Source of the DNA: Phyllobacterium calauticae
GTDB lineage: Bacteria > Pseudomonadota > Alphaproteobacteria > Rhizobiales > Rhizobiaceae
DNA length: 64,000 nucleotides
Direction: 5' to 3'
Assembly: GCF_019991125.1 (NCBI RefSeq)
Contig: NZ_JAGENB010000012.1
Location: forward strand, 1 to 64,000
The notes below the pieces were generated by a model. It saw only the letters and a program-made list of their open reading frames with translations, had not been told where the DNA came from and searched no databases. This document shows positions 17,024-26,620 of the stretch, piece after piece (within the stretch, counting starts at the first letter, position 1; every line of letters starts with the position of its first letter). Both the position numbers and the translations under genes were made by a program.

Positions 17024-20000
17024 TCATGCCTCGGGCTTGCCGTAGCCGCCGCCCGTCGGCGTGACGATGATGAAGGCTTCACCCGCTTCCAGCACGGTGT
17101 GCGCACAGCCCTGCAGCGCTTCGACGGCCCCATTTCTGCGGCGCACCGCATTGGAGCCGGTCTGCCCCGGCTCTCCGCCCTGCAGGCCGAACGGTGCCAC
17201 ACGGCGATGACCGGAAAGAATGGCGAAGTCGAGCTTTTCCTGTGCACGGATCGTCCGCTGCGTGCCGTTCCCGGCGGACCACTTTCCCTTGCCGCCGGAA
17301 CCGGCGCGGATGTGGAAGTCTTCCAGCACCACCGGGAAGCGCGTTTCGAGAATCTCCGGATCGGTCAGCCGGGAGTTGGTCATGTGGGTGTGAATGGCAT
17401 CGGCGCCGTTATAGCCGGGGCCAGCCGGGGCGCCGGAGCAGATCGTCTCGTAATACTGGTACTGGTCATTGCCGAAGGTGAGATTGTTCATCGTCCCTTG
17501 CGCGGCAGCCTGCGCACCCACCGCACCGAACAGGCAGTTCGTGACGGCCTGGCTGACCTCGACATTCCCCGCGACAACCGCAGCGGGATATTCCGGCGAG
17601 AGCATGGTGCCATCGGGAACAATGATATGGATCGGGCGCAGACATCCGGCATTCATCGGAATGTCGCTCTGCACCAGTGTCCGGAAGACATAGAGCACGG
17701 CAGCGCGCGTCACCGGGCGCGGTGCGTTGAAATTGTCGGAACGCTGTTCCGACGTGCCGGTGAAATCGACGGTCACCTCGCGCGCAACTTTGTCGACCGA
17801 GATTTTGACGACGATGCTGCACCCCTGATCCATCTCATAGGTGAAGCTGCCGTCCTGCAGCTGGTCGAGGACGCGGCGCACGCTCTCGGCGGCATTGTCC
17901 TGCACATGGCCCATATAGGCTTCGACGACATCCTCGCCGAAATGGCTGATCATCTTGCGCAGCTCCGCCACGCCCTTTTCATTGGCGGCAACCTGCGCCT
18001 TCAGGTCATTGACGTTCTGCAGCAGCGTGCGCACGGGGTAGCGGGCACCGGTTAGCAATGCCGCCAGTTCGTCCTCGCAGAAACGGCCGCGATCCAGCAG
18101 CTTGAAATTGTCGATGTAGACGCCTTCTTCTTCGATGGTCGTTGCCAGCGGCGACATGGAGCCCGGCGCGATGCCGCCGATATCCGCATGGTGGCCACGG
18201 CTCGCCACCCAGAAACGGATCGTCGTACCGGCATCGTCAAACACCGGCGTGCAGACCGTCAGGTCGGGCAGGTGGGTGCCGCCATTATAGGGGGCATTGA
18301 TGAGGAAGACATCGCCGGGGTGAATGACCGGATTCTCACGAATGGCGGCAGCGACGGAAGCATCCATCGAACCGAGATGCACCGGCATATGCGGTGCATT
18401 GGCGACAAGATTGCCTTCCGCATCGAAAACGGCGCAGGAGAAATCCAGCCGTTCCTTGATATTGACGGAATAGGCGGTGTTCTGCAGCGTCACGCCCATC
18501 TGCTCGGCGATCGACATGAAGAGATTATTGAAAATCTCCAGCATGACCGGGTCGGCTTTCGTGCCGATGGCCGAACGGTCCGGCAGCGCCCTGATGCGCT
18601 TGAGAACGATATGGTTCTTGGCCGTCAGTTCCGCCTGCCAGCCGTCCTCGATAACGATGGTCTGGTTGGGCTCGATGATGATGGCCGGACCGGTGAGGCG
18701 CTGGCCGGGCTGCATCGCATCGCGCAGCACCACGGCCGCGTCATGCGCGGACCCTTGCGAATAGAAGCGGTTGTGCCGCACCGCATCCGGCTCACCGGTG
18801 GCTGTCGCATCGACAGCCGTCTCGGCTTGACCGGCACCGCCGCCGACGGTCTCCACTTCCGCCGCGTCGATAACGAGCGCCTTGTTTTCGGCGACAAACC
18901 CAAAGCGGCGCTTGTGCAGGATTTCGAACTCGCGCCGCAAACGGCCGATATCGTCATGCGCCGGAAAGGTCGCCTCGACGGCCAGCACGGTATCCGTACC
19001 GGCATAGCGGATATGGGCACGCACGATGGTGGTGATCTCACTTTCGGCGATACCCTGCGCATTGAGCTCGGACAGGCATTCTTGCTGGAGCTCCGCGGCC
19101 AGACCGGCAAGCGGGGCAGGGGCGGCCGGATCGAGCGGCACACCCAGCGCCTTCTGCCGGGTCGCCCGGATATCGGCAAGGCCCATGCCATAGGCCGACA
19201 GCAGACCCGACATCGGATGAACGAGAATGCTCTTCATGCCCAGTGCATCGGCAACCAGGCATGCGTGCTGGCCGCCGGCGCCGCCGAAGCAGCTCAGCGC
19301 ATAGCGCGTCACGTCATAACCGCGCTGCACGGAAATCTTCTTGATCGCCTCGACCATATTGGCAACGGCGATGCGGATAAAACCGTCAGCCACATCTTCC
19401 GGGCTGCGGCCATCGCCGATCCGACCTGCCAGTTCGGCAAAGCGCGAGCGCACGGCATCGACATCCAGCGGCTGGTTCTGGTCCGGTCCGAAGATCGGCG
19501 GGAAAAATTCGGGCAGGAGCTTGCCGACCATGACATTGGCATCGGTCACGGCCAGCGGGCCGCCATTGCGATAGCAGGCGGGACCGGGATTGGCACCGGC
19601 TGAATCGGGACCGACACGGAAACGCCCGGCATCGAAATGCAGGATGGACCCGCCACCGGCGGCAACCGTGTGGATGAGCATCATCGGCGCGCGCACACGC
19701 ACACCAGCAACCTCCGTCTCGAAAGCACGCTCATACTCGCCGTCGAAATGCGCGACATCCGTTGATGTGCCACCCATGTCGAAGCCGATGACATTGGGAA
19801 AACCTGCTTCTTCGCCAGTACGGGCCAGGCCGACAACGCCGCCGGCCGGGCCCGACAGGATGGCATCCTTGCCCTGGAACATATCGGCGGCGGTCAGACC
19901 GCCCGAGGACATCATGAACATGACGCGCGCGCCGGTGCGGGCAATGTCCAGCTCTGCCGACACCTGCGCCACGTAGCGGCGCAGGACCGGCGAGAGATAG

Positions 20001-20641
20001 GCGTCGATGACAGTGGTATCGCCGCGCCCGACCAGCTTGATCAGCGGCGAAACCTCGTGGCTGACGGATACCTGGGCAAAACCAATCTCCCGGGCGATTG
20101 CGGCCATGGCAGCCTCGTGCGCCGGAAATTTGTAGGCATGCATGAACACGATGGCGATCGCGTCATAGCCTTCATCCTTCAACGCTTTCAGGGCTGCGCG
20201 CGCCTGCACTTCGTCAAAGGCGATTTCAACCGTGCCATCGGCGAGCACGCGCTCATTGATTTCGACAACCCGGTCGTAAAGCGCCTCGGCCTTGATGATC
20301 TCGGTGGCAAAGATGTTCTTGCGTTCCTGATAGCCAATGCGCAGCGCATCGCGAAATCCCCTGGTCGTCACAAGGGCAAGCCGTTCGCCCTTGCGCTCCA
20401 ACAGGGCATTGGTGGCAACGGTCGTGCCCATGCGCACTTCGCCGATGCGCCCCGCCGGAATGGCTTCGCCCGGTTTCAGCCCAAGGTGCAGGCGGATGCC
20501 CTGCACGGCGGCATCCTTGTAGGCCTCGGGATTTTCGGACAGCACCTTGCGGGCATGCAGCACGCCGTGCGGATCGCGCCCGATGACATCGGTAAACGTG
20601 CCGCCCCGGTCGACCCAGAAATCCCAGCTTCCGATGCTCAT
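17024..20641 (-). CDS. 5-oxoprolinase (ATP-hydrolysing), HyuA-HyuB fusion
   Basis: This enzyme opens 5-oxoproline (pyroglutamate) to glutamate using ATP. The 1205-residue protein is a fusion of a HyuA-type half (about 1-690: VDRGGTFTD near residues 10-18, [11 protein letters not shown] near 281-291) and a HyuB-type half (from about 695). That length is usual for single-chain 5-oxoprolinases; related hydantoinases and acetone carboxylases have separate subunits. I start at ATG 20641 with an AGGAG site, not the TTG 45 bases upstream. It is divergent from a MarR gene and a peptide importer. Substrate could be another cyclic amide, but oxoproline is most likely. Confidence 0.85.
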   Translation of the reverse strand: MSIGSWDFWVDRGGTFTDVIGRDPHGVLHARKVLSENPEAYKDAAVQGIRLHLGLKPGEAIPAGRIGEVRMGTTVATNALLERKGERLALVTTRGFRDALRIGYQERKNIFATEIIKAEALYDRVVEINERVLADGTVEIAFDEVQARAALKALKDEGYDAIAIVFMHAYKFPAHEAAMAAIAREIGFAQVSVSHEVSPLIKLVGRGDTTVIDAYLSPVLRRYVAQVSAELDIARTGARVMFMMSSGGLTAADMFQGKDAILSGPAGGVVGLARTGEEAGFPNVIGFDMGGTSTDVAHFDGEYERAFETEVAGVRVRAPMMLIHTVAAGGGSILHFDAGRFRVGPDSAGANPGPACYRNGGPLAVTDANVMVGKLLPEFFPPIFGPDQNQPLDVDAVRSRFAELAGRIGDGRSPEDVADGFIRIAVANMVEAIKKISVQRGYDVTRYALSCFGGAGGQHACLVADALGMKSILVHPMSGLLSAYGMGLADIRATRQKALGVPLDPAAPAPLAGLAAELQQECLSELNAQGIAESEITTIVRAHIRYAGTDTVLAVEATFPAHDDIGRLRREFEILHKRRFGFVAENKALVIDAAEVETVGGGAGQAETAVDATATGEPDAVRHNRFYSQGSAHDAAVVLRDAMQPGQRLTGPAIIIEPNQTIVIEDGWQAELTAKNHIVLKRIRALPDRSAIGTKADPVMLEIFNNLFMSIAEQMGVTLQNTAYSVNIKERLDFSCAVFDAEGNLVANAPHMPVHLGSMDASVAAAIRENPVIHPGDVFLINAPYNGGTHLPDLTVCTPVFDDAGTTIRFWVASRGHHADIGGIAPGSMSPLATTIEEEGVYIDNFKLLDRGRFCEDELAALLTGARYPVRTLLQNVNDLKAQVAANEKGVAELRKMISHFGEDVVEAYMGHVQDNAAESVRRVLDQLQDGSFTYEMDQGCSIVVKISVDKVAREVTVDFTGTSEQRSDNFNAPRPVTRAAVLYVFRTLVQSDIPMNAGCLRPIHIIVPDGTMLSPEYPAAVVAGNVEVSQAVTNCLFGAVGAQAAAQGTMNNLTFGNDQYQYYETICSGAPAGPGYNGADAIHTHMTNSRLTDPEILETRFPVVLEDFHIRAGSGGKGKWSAGNGTQRTIRAQEKLDFAILSGHRRVAPFGLQGGEPGQTGSNAVRRRNGAVEALQGCAHTVLEAGEAFIIVTPTGGGYGKPEA

Positions 20642-20704
20642 CCCGCACTCCTCTTGATCGACTGCCACATTTGTAAGCATGCCCAATTAATAGACTATAG
20701 CGTC

Positions 20705-20721
20705 ATTGACAATATGTCGAT
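20705..20721. promoter_or_regulatory. Inverted repeat in the divergent oplAH-marR promoter region
   Basis: ATTGACA and TGTCGAT form 7-base arms (one mismatch) around three bases, with the core GACA-N3-TGTC. The site also contains a TTGACA -35-like element reading toward the MarR gene. Lying between divergent genes, it is the best candidate operator for the MarR protein. Confidence 0.45.
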
Positions 20722-20761
20722 AAAATGATGATATAAATTCGTCAAGGCGGAGGCAAGCAGA

Positions 20762-21349
20762 ATGACGACTGGTCCGAAAGACCACACCACGGCGGATCTC
20801 GAACAATTTGCAACGGCACTGCCGAAGCATCTCAAACCCGTCTCCTCCATTGGTCCCATTGTCTCGTCAGCCCATCTTGCCGAGGGCGGTTCGCCCGGCC
20901 TTTCCGAAGTCGAATACGGCATGATCCTCGCCTCCCACGCCTTTTCCCGCTGGATGGTGCGCTGCATGGCGGCCGCCGGACTGCCGGGGCTTTCCGCCAC
21001 GGAAATTCTCATTCTCCACTCCGTGCGGCATCGCGGCCGCGAAAAGAAGCTCGCCGACATCTGTCTGGTTCTCGATATCGAAGACACGCATGTCGCCACC
21101 TATGCCATCCGCAAGCTGGAAGCGGCCGGGCTCGTCACCACCGGCAAGGCCGCCAAGGAAAAGACGATCAAGATTACCAACAAGGGCGCCGATGCCTGCA
21201 CGCGCTACGCCCAGATTCGCGAGCGGCTGTTCGTGGCATCGACGACCAATGCCCGGCCGGCCGAGGATACGCTGTCGGAAATCGCCGCCGTTCTGCGCTT
21301 TCTCTCCGGCGCCTACGATCAGGCGGCCCGCGCCGCCACCACACTTTAA
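20762..21349 (+). CDS. MarR-family transcriptional regulator
   Basis: A 195-residue protein with a winged-helix DNA-binding domain at about residues 65-150 ([16 protein letters not shown], then a recognition region with [13 protein letters not shown] and a wing [11 protein letters not shown]). It has a GGAGG site and an ATG at 20762. It is transcribed away from 5-oxoprolinase and is followed after 10 bases by the importer ATPase gene, so it probably heads that operon and regulates both sides. The ligand is unknown; a peptide or oxoproline-related metabolite is plausible. Confidence 0.82.
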   Translation: MTTGPKDHTTADLEQFATALPKHLKPVSSIGPIVSSAHLAEGGSPGLSEVEYGMILASHAFSRWMVRCMAAAGLPGLSATEILILHSVRHRGREKKLADICLVLDIEDTHVATYAIRKLEAAGLVTTGKAAKEKTIKITNKGADACTRYAQIRERLFVASTTNARPAEDTLSEIAAVLRFLSGAYDQAARAATTL

Positions 21350-21359
21350 GGATAGCTGC

Positions 21360-23192
21360 GTGACCGATACTGCTTCAGCCCCGCTCTTGGCCGTGGACAA
21401 TCTTTCCGTCGCGTTCGGTCCGTCGCGTGTCGTGGAGAATCTGAGCTTTTCGGTGCGGGCAGGGCGCACGCTTGCCATTGTCGGCGAATCCGGGTCGGGC
21501 AAGTCCGTGACCTCGCTTTCCGTCATGCGGCTTGCCGATATGATGGGCGGCCAGTTCCCCACCGGCCAGGTGCTGTTCGAAAGCCGCCAGGGGCGGATCG
21601 ACCTGACCACCGCCACGCAGAAAACCATGCGCGGCATTCGCGGCAAGGAGATCGCCATGATCTTCCAGGAGCCGATGACCTCGCTCAACCCGGTGTTCAC
21701 CATCGGCGACCAGATCGCCGAAGTTCTGATCCTGCATGAGGGCATGTCCAAACAGGCGGCGCTGGCCGAGGCCAGGAGGCTTCTGGACATGGTGCGCCTG
21801 CCCGACGCTGCCGATCTGCTTGGCCGCTACCCGCACCAGCTGTCCGGCGGCATGCGCCAGCGCGTCATGATCGCCATGGCGCTTGCCTGCCGTCCGAAAC
21901 TGCTGATCGCCGATGAGCCGACAACCGCGCTCGATGTCACCATACAGGCGCAGATTCTGACCATCATCCGCGAGCTGCAGACCGAACTTGGCATGGCGGT
22001 GATCTTCATCACCCACGACATGGGCGTTGTCGCCGAAATGGCCGACGACGTGGTGGTGATGTGGAAAGGCCGGAAGGTCGAGGAAGGCCCGGTTGCCGAT
22101 ATTTTCGCCCGCCCGCAGCATCCCTATACCCAGACCCTGCTCGCCGCCGTACCAAAGCTCGGCAGCATGACCGGAGAGGCCTATCCCAAGCGCCTGCCGC
22201 TGACGGTCATGGACGGTGACACACCCCGCCTTGTCGGCGGCGAGCATGTTCAGGACACGGCCCGCTACGGCCTGCCGCCCGTCCTTTCAGTGCGTGATCT
22301 CGTCACCCGTTTCAATATCAAGAAGGGCATTTTCGGCGGCGTTACCCACCGGGTCCATGCGGTTGAGAAGGTTTCGTTCGACATCCATCCCGGCGAAACT
22401 CTTGCGCTTGTCGGCGAGTCCGGTTCGGGGAAATCCACGATCGGCCGCACGATCCAGCAACTGCAGAAAGAAACCTCGGGCACCATTCTGTTCGACGGGC
22501 GTCCCGTCTCATCGATGAATGGTACGGAACGGCAAAAGCTGCGGCAGGAAATCCAGTATATTTTCCAGGACCCGTTTGCCTCGCTCGATCCTCGCAAGAC
22601 CGTCGGCTTCTCCATCGCCGAACCCATCCGCACCCACGCATTGATCAACGGCAGCAAGCCGATCCAGAAACGGGTCGATGAATTGCTGGAACGGGTCGGC
22701 CTGACCAGCGCCCATGCCAGCCGCTATCCGCACGAGTTTTCCGGCGGCCAGCGCCAGCGCGTCTGCATTGCCCGCGCGCTTGCTTCCAATCCCAAACTGA
22801 TCATTGCCGACGAGGCGCTGTCGGCGCTCGACGTGTCCATTCAGGCGCAAATCCTCAACCTGTTCATGGAATTGCAGGAGCAGCAGGGCCTCTCCTATCT
22901 CTTCATCAGCCATGACATGGCTGTCGTTGAAAAGATGAGCCATCGCGTCGCCGTGCTTTATCTGGGCCAGGTCGTGGAAATCGGCACCCGCCAGCAGATC
23001 TTCGAAACCCCGGCGCATCCCTATACCCAGCGCCTTTTGTCGGCAGTCCCCGTGGCTGATCCCGCGCGCGCGCGCAACCGGACCATGCTGGAAGGCGAAA
23101 TACCAAGCCCCATTCGCCGCGTCGGCGACGAACCTGCCATTTTCAAGCGAACCGAAATTGCACCCGGCCACTTTGTGGCGAGTGCCGCCTGA
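21360..23192 (+). CDS. Peptide ABC importer, fused double ATPase (GsiA/DppDF-like)
   Basis: A 610-residue protein with two complete ABC ATPase modules. The first has Walker A GESGSGKS (about residue 40) and signature LSGGMRQRV; the second has GESGSGKST (about 350) and FSGGQRQRV. Each ends with an oligopeptide-transporter C-terminal extension. In most dipeptide systems these are two proteins (DppD and DppF); fusion into one chain is the pattern of the glutathione importer subunit GsiA. I start at GTG 21360 after AAGGA; the longer frame upstream overlaps the MarR gene. Confidence 0.9.
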   Translation: MTDTASAPLLAVDNLSVAFGPSRVVENLSFSVRAGRTLAIVGESGSGKSVTSLSVMRLADMMGGQFPTGQVLFESRQGRIDLTTATQKTMRGIRGKEIAMIFQEPMTSLNPVFTIGDQIAEVLILHEGMSKQAALAEARRLLDMVRLPDAADLLGRYPHQLSGGMRQRVMIAMALACRPKLLIADEPTTALDVTIQAQILTIIRELQTELGMAVIFITHDMGVVAEMADDVVVMWKGRKVEEGPVADIFARPQHPYTQTLLAAVPKLGSMTGEAYPKRLPLTVMDGDTPRLVGGEHVQDTARYGLPPVLSVRDLVTRFNIKKGIFGGVTHRVHAVEKVSFDIHPGETLALVGESGSGKSTIGRTIQQLQKETSGTILFDGRPVSSMNGTERQKLRQEIQYIFQDPFASLDPRKTVGFSIAEPIRTHALINGSKPIQKRVDELLERVGLTSAHASRYPHEFSGGQRQRVCIARALASNPKLIIADEALSALDVSIQAQILNLFMELQEQQGLSYLFISHDMAVVEKMSHRVAVLYLGQVVEIGTRQQIFETPAHPYTQRLLSAVPVADPARARNRTMLEGEIPSPIRRVGDEPAIFKRTEIAPGHFVASAA

Positions 23193-23228
23193 ACCACAAC
23201 GTCTACATATAATGAGGAGAACACAACA

Positions 23229-24764
23229 ATGATAAGAACACGACGGGGAATACATGCAGCGTTTCTGGCGCTGGGTCTTGCAGGGACAGCCTTGCTCGCA
23301 GCACCCGCATGGGCGGCGGGTACGCTGACCATTTCGTCGCCGCAGGACCCGGGCAGCTGGGATCCGATCGATACATTTCTCGTCAACTGGGCCTCGGTTG
23401 CCACCAATATCTATGATGGCCTGACCTATCGCGGCGCCGATCTGAAACTGGTGCCCGGCCTTGCCACCGCCTGGGAAGAGCTGGACGAGGGCAAGCGCAT
23501 CCGCTTCACCCTGCGCGAAGGCGTGAAATTCCATGACGGCGAACCCTTCAATGCGGAAGCCGTCAAATTCACCTTCGACCGTCTTCTCGGCGAAGAAGGC
23601 AAGAAGGGTCCGCAGCGTTCCAACTATGCCGCCATCGACAAGGTGGAAATTATCGACGCCAAGACCGTCGATTTCCATCTGAAGGCGCCGGATCCGGTGC
23701 TTCTGACCAAGCTTGCCGGTTATGGCGCGATGATCGTGCCGCCGAAATACATCCAGGAAAAGGGTGACGATTATTTCAACGCCCATCCCGTCGGCACCGG
23801 CCCGTTCAAGGTCGTCGCCTACGAGCCGAAGATCGGCATCAAGCTCGAAGCCTTTGCCGACCATTGGGGCGGTGCACCAAAACTCTCCAACCTCGAATAT
23901 CGCTTCATCGCGGAACCTGCGACGGCCGTTGCCGAATTGCAGGCAGGCCGTGTCGATCTGGTCATTCCTCCCACAATTCCCGTCGGCATGATCCCGACCA
24001 TTCAGGCCGATCCGAAGCTGGAAGTGGTCAGCACCGCCGGACCGACCGTCTATGCCCTGCGCTTCAACACCAAGAGCGGACCGACGGCGGATGAACGGGT
24101 GCGCAAGGCTTTGATCCTTGGCGTTGATCGCGATGCGATTATCCAGACCATCCTTGGCGGCCAGGCAGCACCGATTGCCAGCTTCCAGGGCGCCCTGTCC
24201 TTCGGCAATGATCCCGACATGAAGCCGCTGCCCTACGATCCGGAGAAAGCCAAAGCCCTGCTGAAGGAAGCGGGCATTGCAGCGGGCACCACGCTGCAGA
24301 TCGACGTGCGCGGCAACGACTCCACCTTCAACGAGGTGTCGCAGGCCATCGCCAGCTATCTCCAGGTCATCGGGCTCAACGCCACGATCAAGCCCTACGA
24401 AACCAACGTCCTGCTCAACGACATCATTCCGGCGGGCAAGACCGGTGCGATGTTCGAACAGGCATGGGGCGGCTGGACGCTCGACTACGATAACACCGCC
24501 TATTCCATGTATCACTCGGGTGAAAAGTGGAACCCCTATGACAGCGATCCCAAGCTGGATGCGCTGCTGGAATCGCAGCGCTCCATTACCGACCGGGCAA
24601 AGCGCGAGGAAATCCTCAAGTCCATCGCCCACTACACGGCGGATCGGGCGCTGGAAATTCCGCTCTACAATTACAATGCCATTTTCGGCGTGAGCAAGCG
24701 CGTGAAGAATTTTACGCCTGTCCCCGACAGCCGCCTGCGGCTGACGGATGTCACGGTCGAGTAG
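23229..24764 (+). CDS. Peptide ABC importer, periplasmic substrate-binding protein
   Basis: A family 5 (dipeptide/oligopeptide/glutathione) solute-binding protein of 511 residues. A signal peptide spans about residues 1-29 (cleavage near AWA-AG). The mature part has the family's NIYDGL and FHDGEPFNAEAVKFTFDRL-type sequences. It lies between the ATPase and the permeases in the gsiABCD order. Substrate cannot be read from sequence; the neighbouring 5-oxoprolinase and metallopeptidase suggest a peptide containing glutamyl or pyroglutamyl residues. Confidence 0.9.
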   Translation: MIRTRRGIHAAFLALGLAGTALLAAPAWAAGTLTISSPQDPGSWDPIDTFLVNWASVATNIYDGLTYRGADLKLVPGLATAWEELDEGKRIRFTLREGVKFHDGEPFNAEAVKFTFDRLLGEEGKKGPQRSNYAAIDKVEIIDAKTVDFHLKAPDPVLLTKLAGYGAMIVPPKYIQEKGDDYFNAHPVGTGPFKVVAYEPKIGIKLEAFADHWGGAPKLSNLEYRFIAEPATAVAELQAGRVDLVIPPTIPVGMIPTIQADPKLEVVSTAGPTVYALRFNTKSGPTADERVRKALILGVDRDAIIQTILGGQAAPIASFQGALSFGNDPDMKPLPYDPEKAKALLKEAGIAAGTTLQIDVRGNDSTFNEVSQAIASYLQVIGLNATIKPYETNVLLNDIIPAGKTGAMFEQAWGGWTLDYDNTAYSMYHSGEKWNPYDSDPKLDALLESQRSITDRAKREEILKSIAHYTADRALEIPLYNYNAIFGVSKRVKNFTPVPDSRLRLTDVTVE

Positions 24765-24771
24765 CAAAACA

Positions 24772-24801
24772 GGCCCGTCGCCTTTCAAGGGGCGGCGGGC
24801 C
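24772..24801 (+). terminator. Intergenic hairpin between binding protein and permease genes
   Basis: Eleven-base arms GGCCCGTCGCC (24772-24782) and GGCGGCGGGCC (24791-24801) pair with one wobble around an 8-base loop. There is no T run. Such hairpins commonly protect the upstream binding-protein message or partly attenuate the permease genes. Confidence 0.6.
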
Positions 24802-24821
24802 AAGGATTGAAGGATAGAGAC

Positions 24822-25745
24822 GTGGCTGGTTTTCTCATCAAACGCTTTCTGCAGGCGATCTTCGTCGTCATTGTCGTGACGCTCATCGTGGCGTTCGCCA
24901 TTCGCCTCACCGGCGACCCGGCGCTGATGCTGACACAAGGCGCAGGCAGCGTCACCGAAGCGGACCTTGTCCGCATCCGCGAGGCGCTCGGTCTCAACCA
25001 ACCGTTTCTTGTCCAGTATTTCGGCTTCATCAAGGGGTTGTTCACGCTGGATTTCGGCCGCAGCTTCCTTGGCGGCACGAAGGTCTCCACCCTGCTCGCC
25101 GCCGCCTTGCCCGCGACGCTGCTCCTTGCCTTCTCCTCCCTGATCGTTTCCATCGCCATCTCGATCCCGCTCGGCATCAAGGCAGCAACGTCGCGGGGCA
25201 AGTGGGCGGATCAGGCGATCCGCATCCTGTCGCTGGTCGGCCTGTCCTTCCCGAATTTCTGGCTGGCGCTCATGCTGGTGCTTTTGTTCGCCATCACGTT
25301 GAAATGGCTACCGCCAAGCGGCATGAACGGTTTCGAGAGTTTCATCATGCCCGCTGTAACCATGGGTATCATCCTCACCGCCACCAATGTGCGCCTGGTG
25401 CGCACCGCCATGCTGGAAACCCTCAATTCGCAATACATCATGGTGGCCCGCGCCAAGGGCCTCAGCGAGAATGTCGTGCTGTACAAGCACGCGCTGCGCA
25501 ATTGCGCCATTCCGCTGATCACCTATTTCGGCCTGCAGTTCGGCGGCCTGCTCGGCGGTATCGTGGTGGTCGAGCGCGTGTTCAACTGGCCGGGTCTCGG
25601 CACACTCGCATTCGATGCGGTCGGCGCGCGCGACTATCCCGTGCTGCAGGCGGTCATCACAGTCCTTTCCCTGATGATCATCGGCGTCAATCTTCTCGTC
25701 GACATCGCCTATGGCCTTGTCGACCCGCGCATCCGGACGGAGTAA
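24822..25745 (+). CDS. Peptide ABC importer, permease 1 (DppB/GsiC-like)
   Basis: A 307-residue inner-membrane permease of the binding-protein-dependent family. It opens FLIKRFLQAIFVVIVVTLIVAF as in DppB, has about six helices and the EAA coupling loop (VARAKGLSENVVLYKHALRN). I choose GTG 24822, preceded by AAGGATAGAGAC, over the TTG fifteen bases earlier. It pairs with the next gene, whose start is 4 bases downstream. Confidence 0.9.
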   Translation: MAGFLIKRFLQAIFVVIVVTLIVAFAIRLTGDPALMLTQGAGSVTEADLVRIREALGLNQPFLVQYFGFIKGLFTLDFGRSFLGGTKVSTLLAAALPATLLLAFSSLIVSIAISIPLGIKAATSRGKWADQAIRILSLVGLSFPNFWLALMLVLLFAITLKWLPPSGMNGFESFIMPAVTMGIILTATNVRLVRTAMLETLNSQYIMVARAKGLSENVVLYKHALRNCAIPLITYFGLQFGGLLGGIVVVERVFNWPGLGTLAFDAVGARDYPVLQAVITVLSLMIIGVNLLVDIAYGLVDPRIRTE

Positions 25746-25749
25746 GCCC

Positions 25750-26604
25750 ATGTCTGCCGTAGCCTCCACCCCTCGATTTGCGCGGTTCCGCAATCTGGAA
25801 TTCATCCTCGGCGCGCTGCTCGCCGGCGGCATGTGCCTCGCCGTCATCTTCTCCAGCGTCATCTTTCCGGGCGGCGCTGAAAAGATCGACCTGATGGCAC
25901 GCCTGCTGCCGCCTTTCGTGAAATGGGCGCATCCTTTCGGCACCGATCCGCTTGGCCGTGACGTGCTGGCGCGGGTGATCACTGGCGGCAAGATTTCGCT
26001 GCAGGTCGGGTTCATCTCCGTTGCCGGCGCTGTCGTCATCGGCGTGGTAATGGGCCTGATCTCCGGTTATTACCGCGGCTTCTGGGACATGGTGGTGATG
26101 CGGTTTGCCGATGTGCAGCTCGCCATGCCGTTCATCCTTCTTGCCATCACCTTCATTGCCATTGCCGGCGGCGGCCTGACCAACATGATCATCCTGCTGA
26201 TCGTCTCGCAATGGGTGCAATATGCCCGGCTGGTGCGCGGCTCGGTGCTGTCGTTGCGGGACCGGGAATTCATCCTCTCGGCGCGTGCCATCGGTGTGAA
26301 AGACCACCGCATTCTGTTCCAGCATCTGCTGCCCAACCTGATCGGCCCGGTCATCGTGCTGATGACCCTCAACGTCGCCACCAACATCCTGCTGGAGAGC
26401 AGCCTGACCTTTCTCGGCCTTGGTGTCGATCCGCTGATCCCGAGCTGGGGCGGCATGCTCGCGGACGGGCGCACCTACCTGCAGAATGCGTGGTGGGTCA
26501 GCGTCTTTCCCGGCCTTGCCATTCTCCTGACCGTACTGGGCTTGAACCTTCTGGGCGATTGGCTGCGCGACAGCCTTGATCCCACCGGACGAACATCGCG
26601 CTAA
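25750..26604 (+). CDS. Peptide ABC importer, permease 2 (DppC/GsiD-like)
   Basis: A 284-residue permease of the DppC type: an N-terminal helix, then HPFGTDPLGRDVLARV (the conserved HxxGTDxxGRD sequence of this subfamily) and an EAA loop (SARAIGVKDHRILFQHLLPN). The ATG at 25750 is 4 bases after the stop of permease 1, so the start is moved from the longer frame. With the double ATPase and binding protein it completes an importer. Confidence 0.9.
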   Translation: MSAVASTPRFARFRNLEFILGALLAGGMCLAVIFSSVIFPGGAEKIDLMARLLPPFVKWAHPFGTDPLGRDVLARVITGGKISLQVGFISVAGAVVIGVVMGLISGYYRGFWDMVVMRFADVQLAMPFILLAITFIAIAGGGLTNMIILLIVSQWVQYARLVRGSVLSLRDREFILSARAIGVKDHRILFQHLLPNLIGPVIVLMTLNVATNILLESSLTFLGLGVDPLIPSWGGMLADGRTYLQNAWWVSVFPGLAILLTVLGLNLLGDWLRDSLDPTGRTSR

Positions 26605-26620
26605 TCAACAGTGAATTGAA

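Noticed and set aside
22509-25001. 830-codon open frame on the minus strand
   Set aside because: It lies opposite the importer ATPase and binding-protein genes, which have clear motifs and ribosome sites; it is an antisense artefact.
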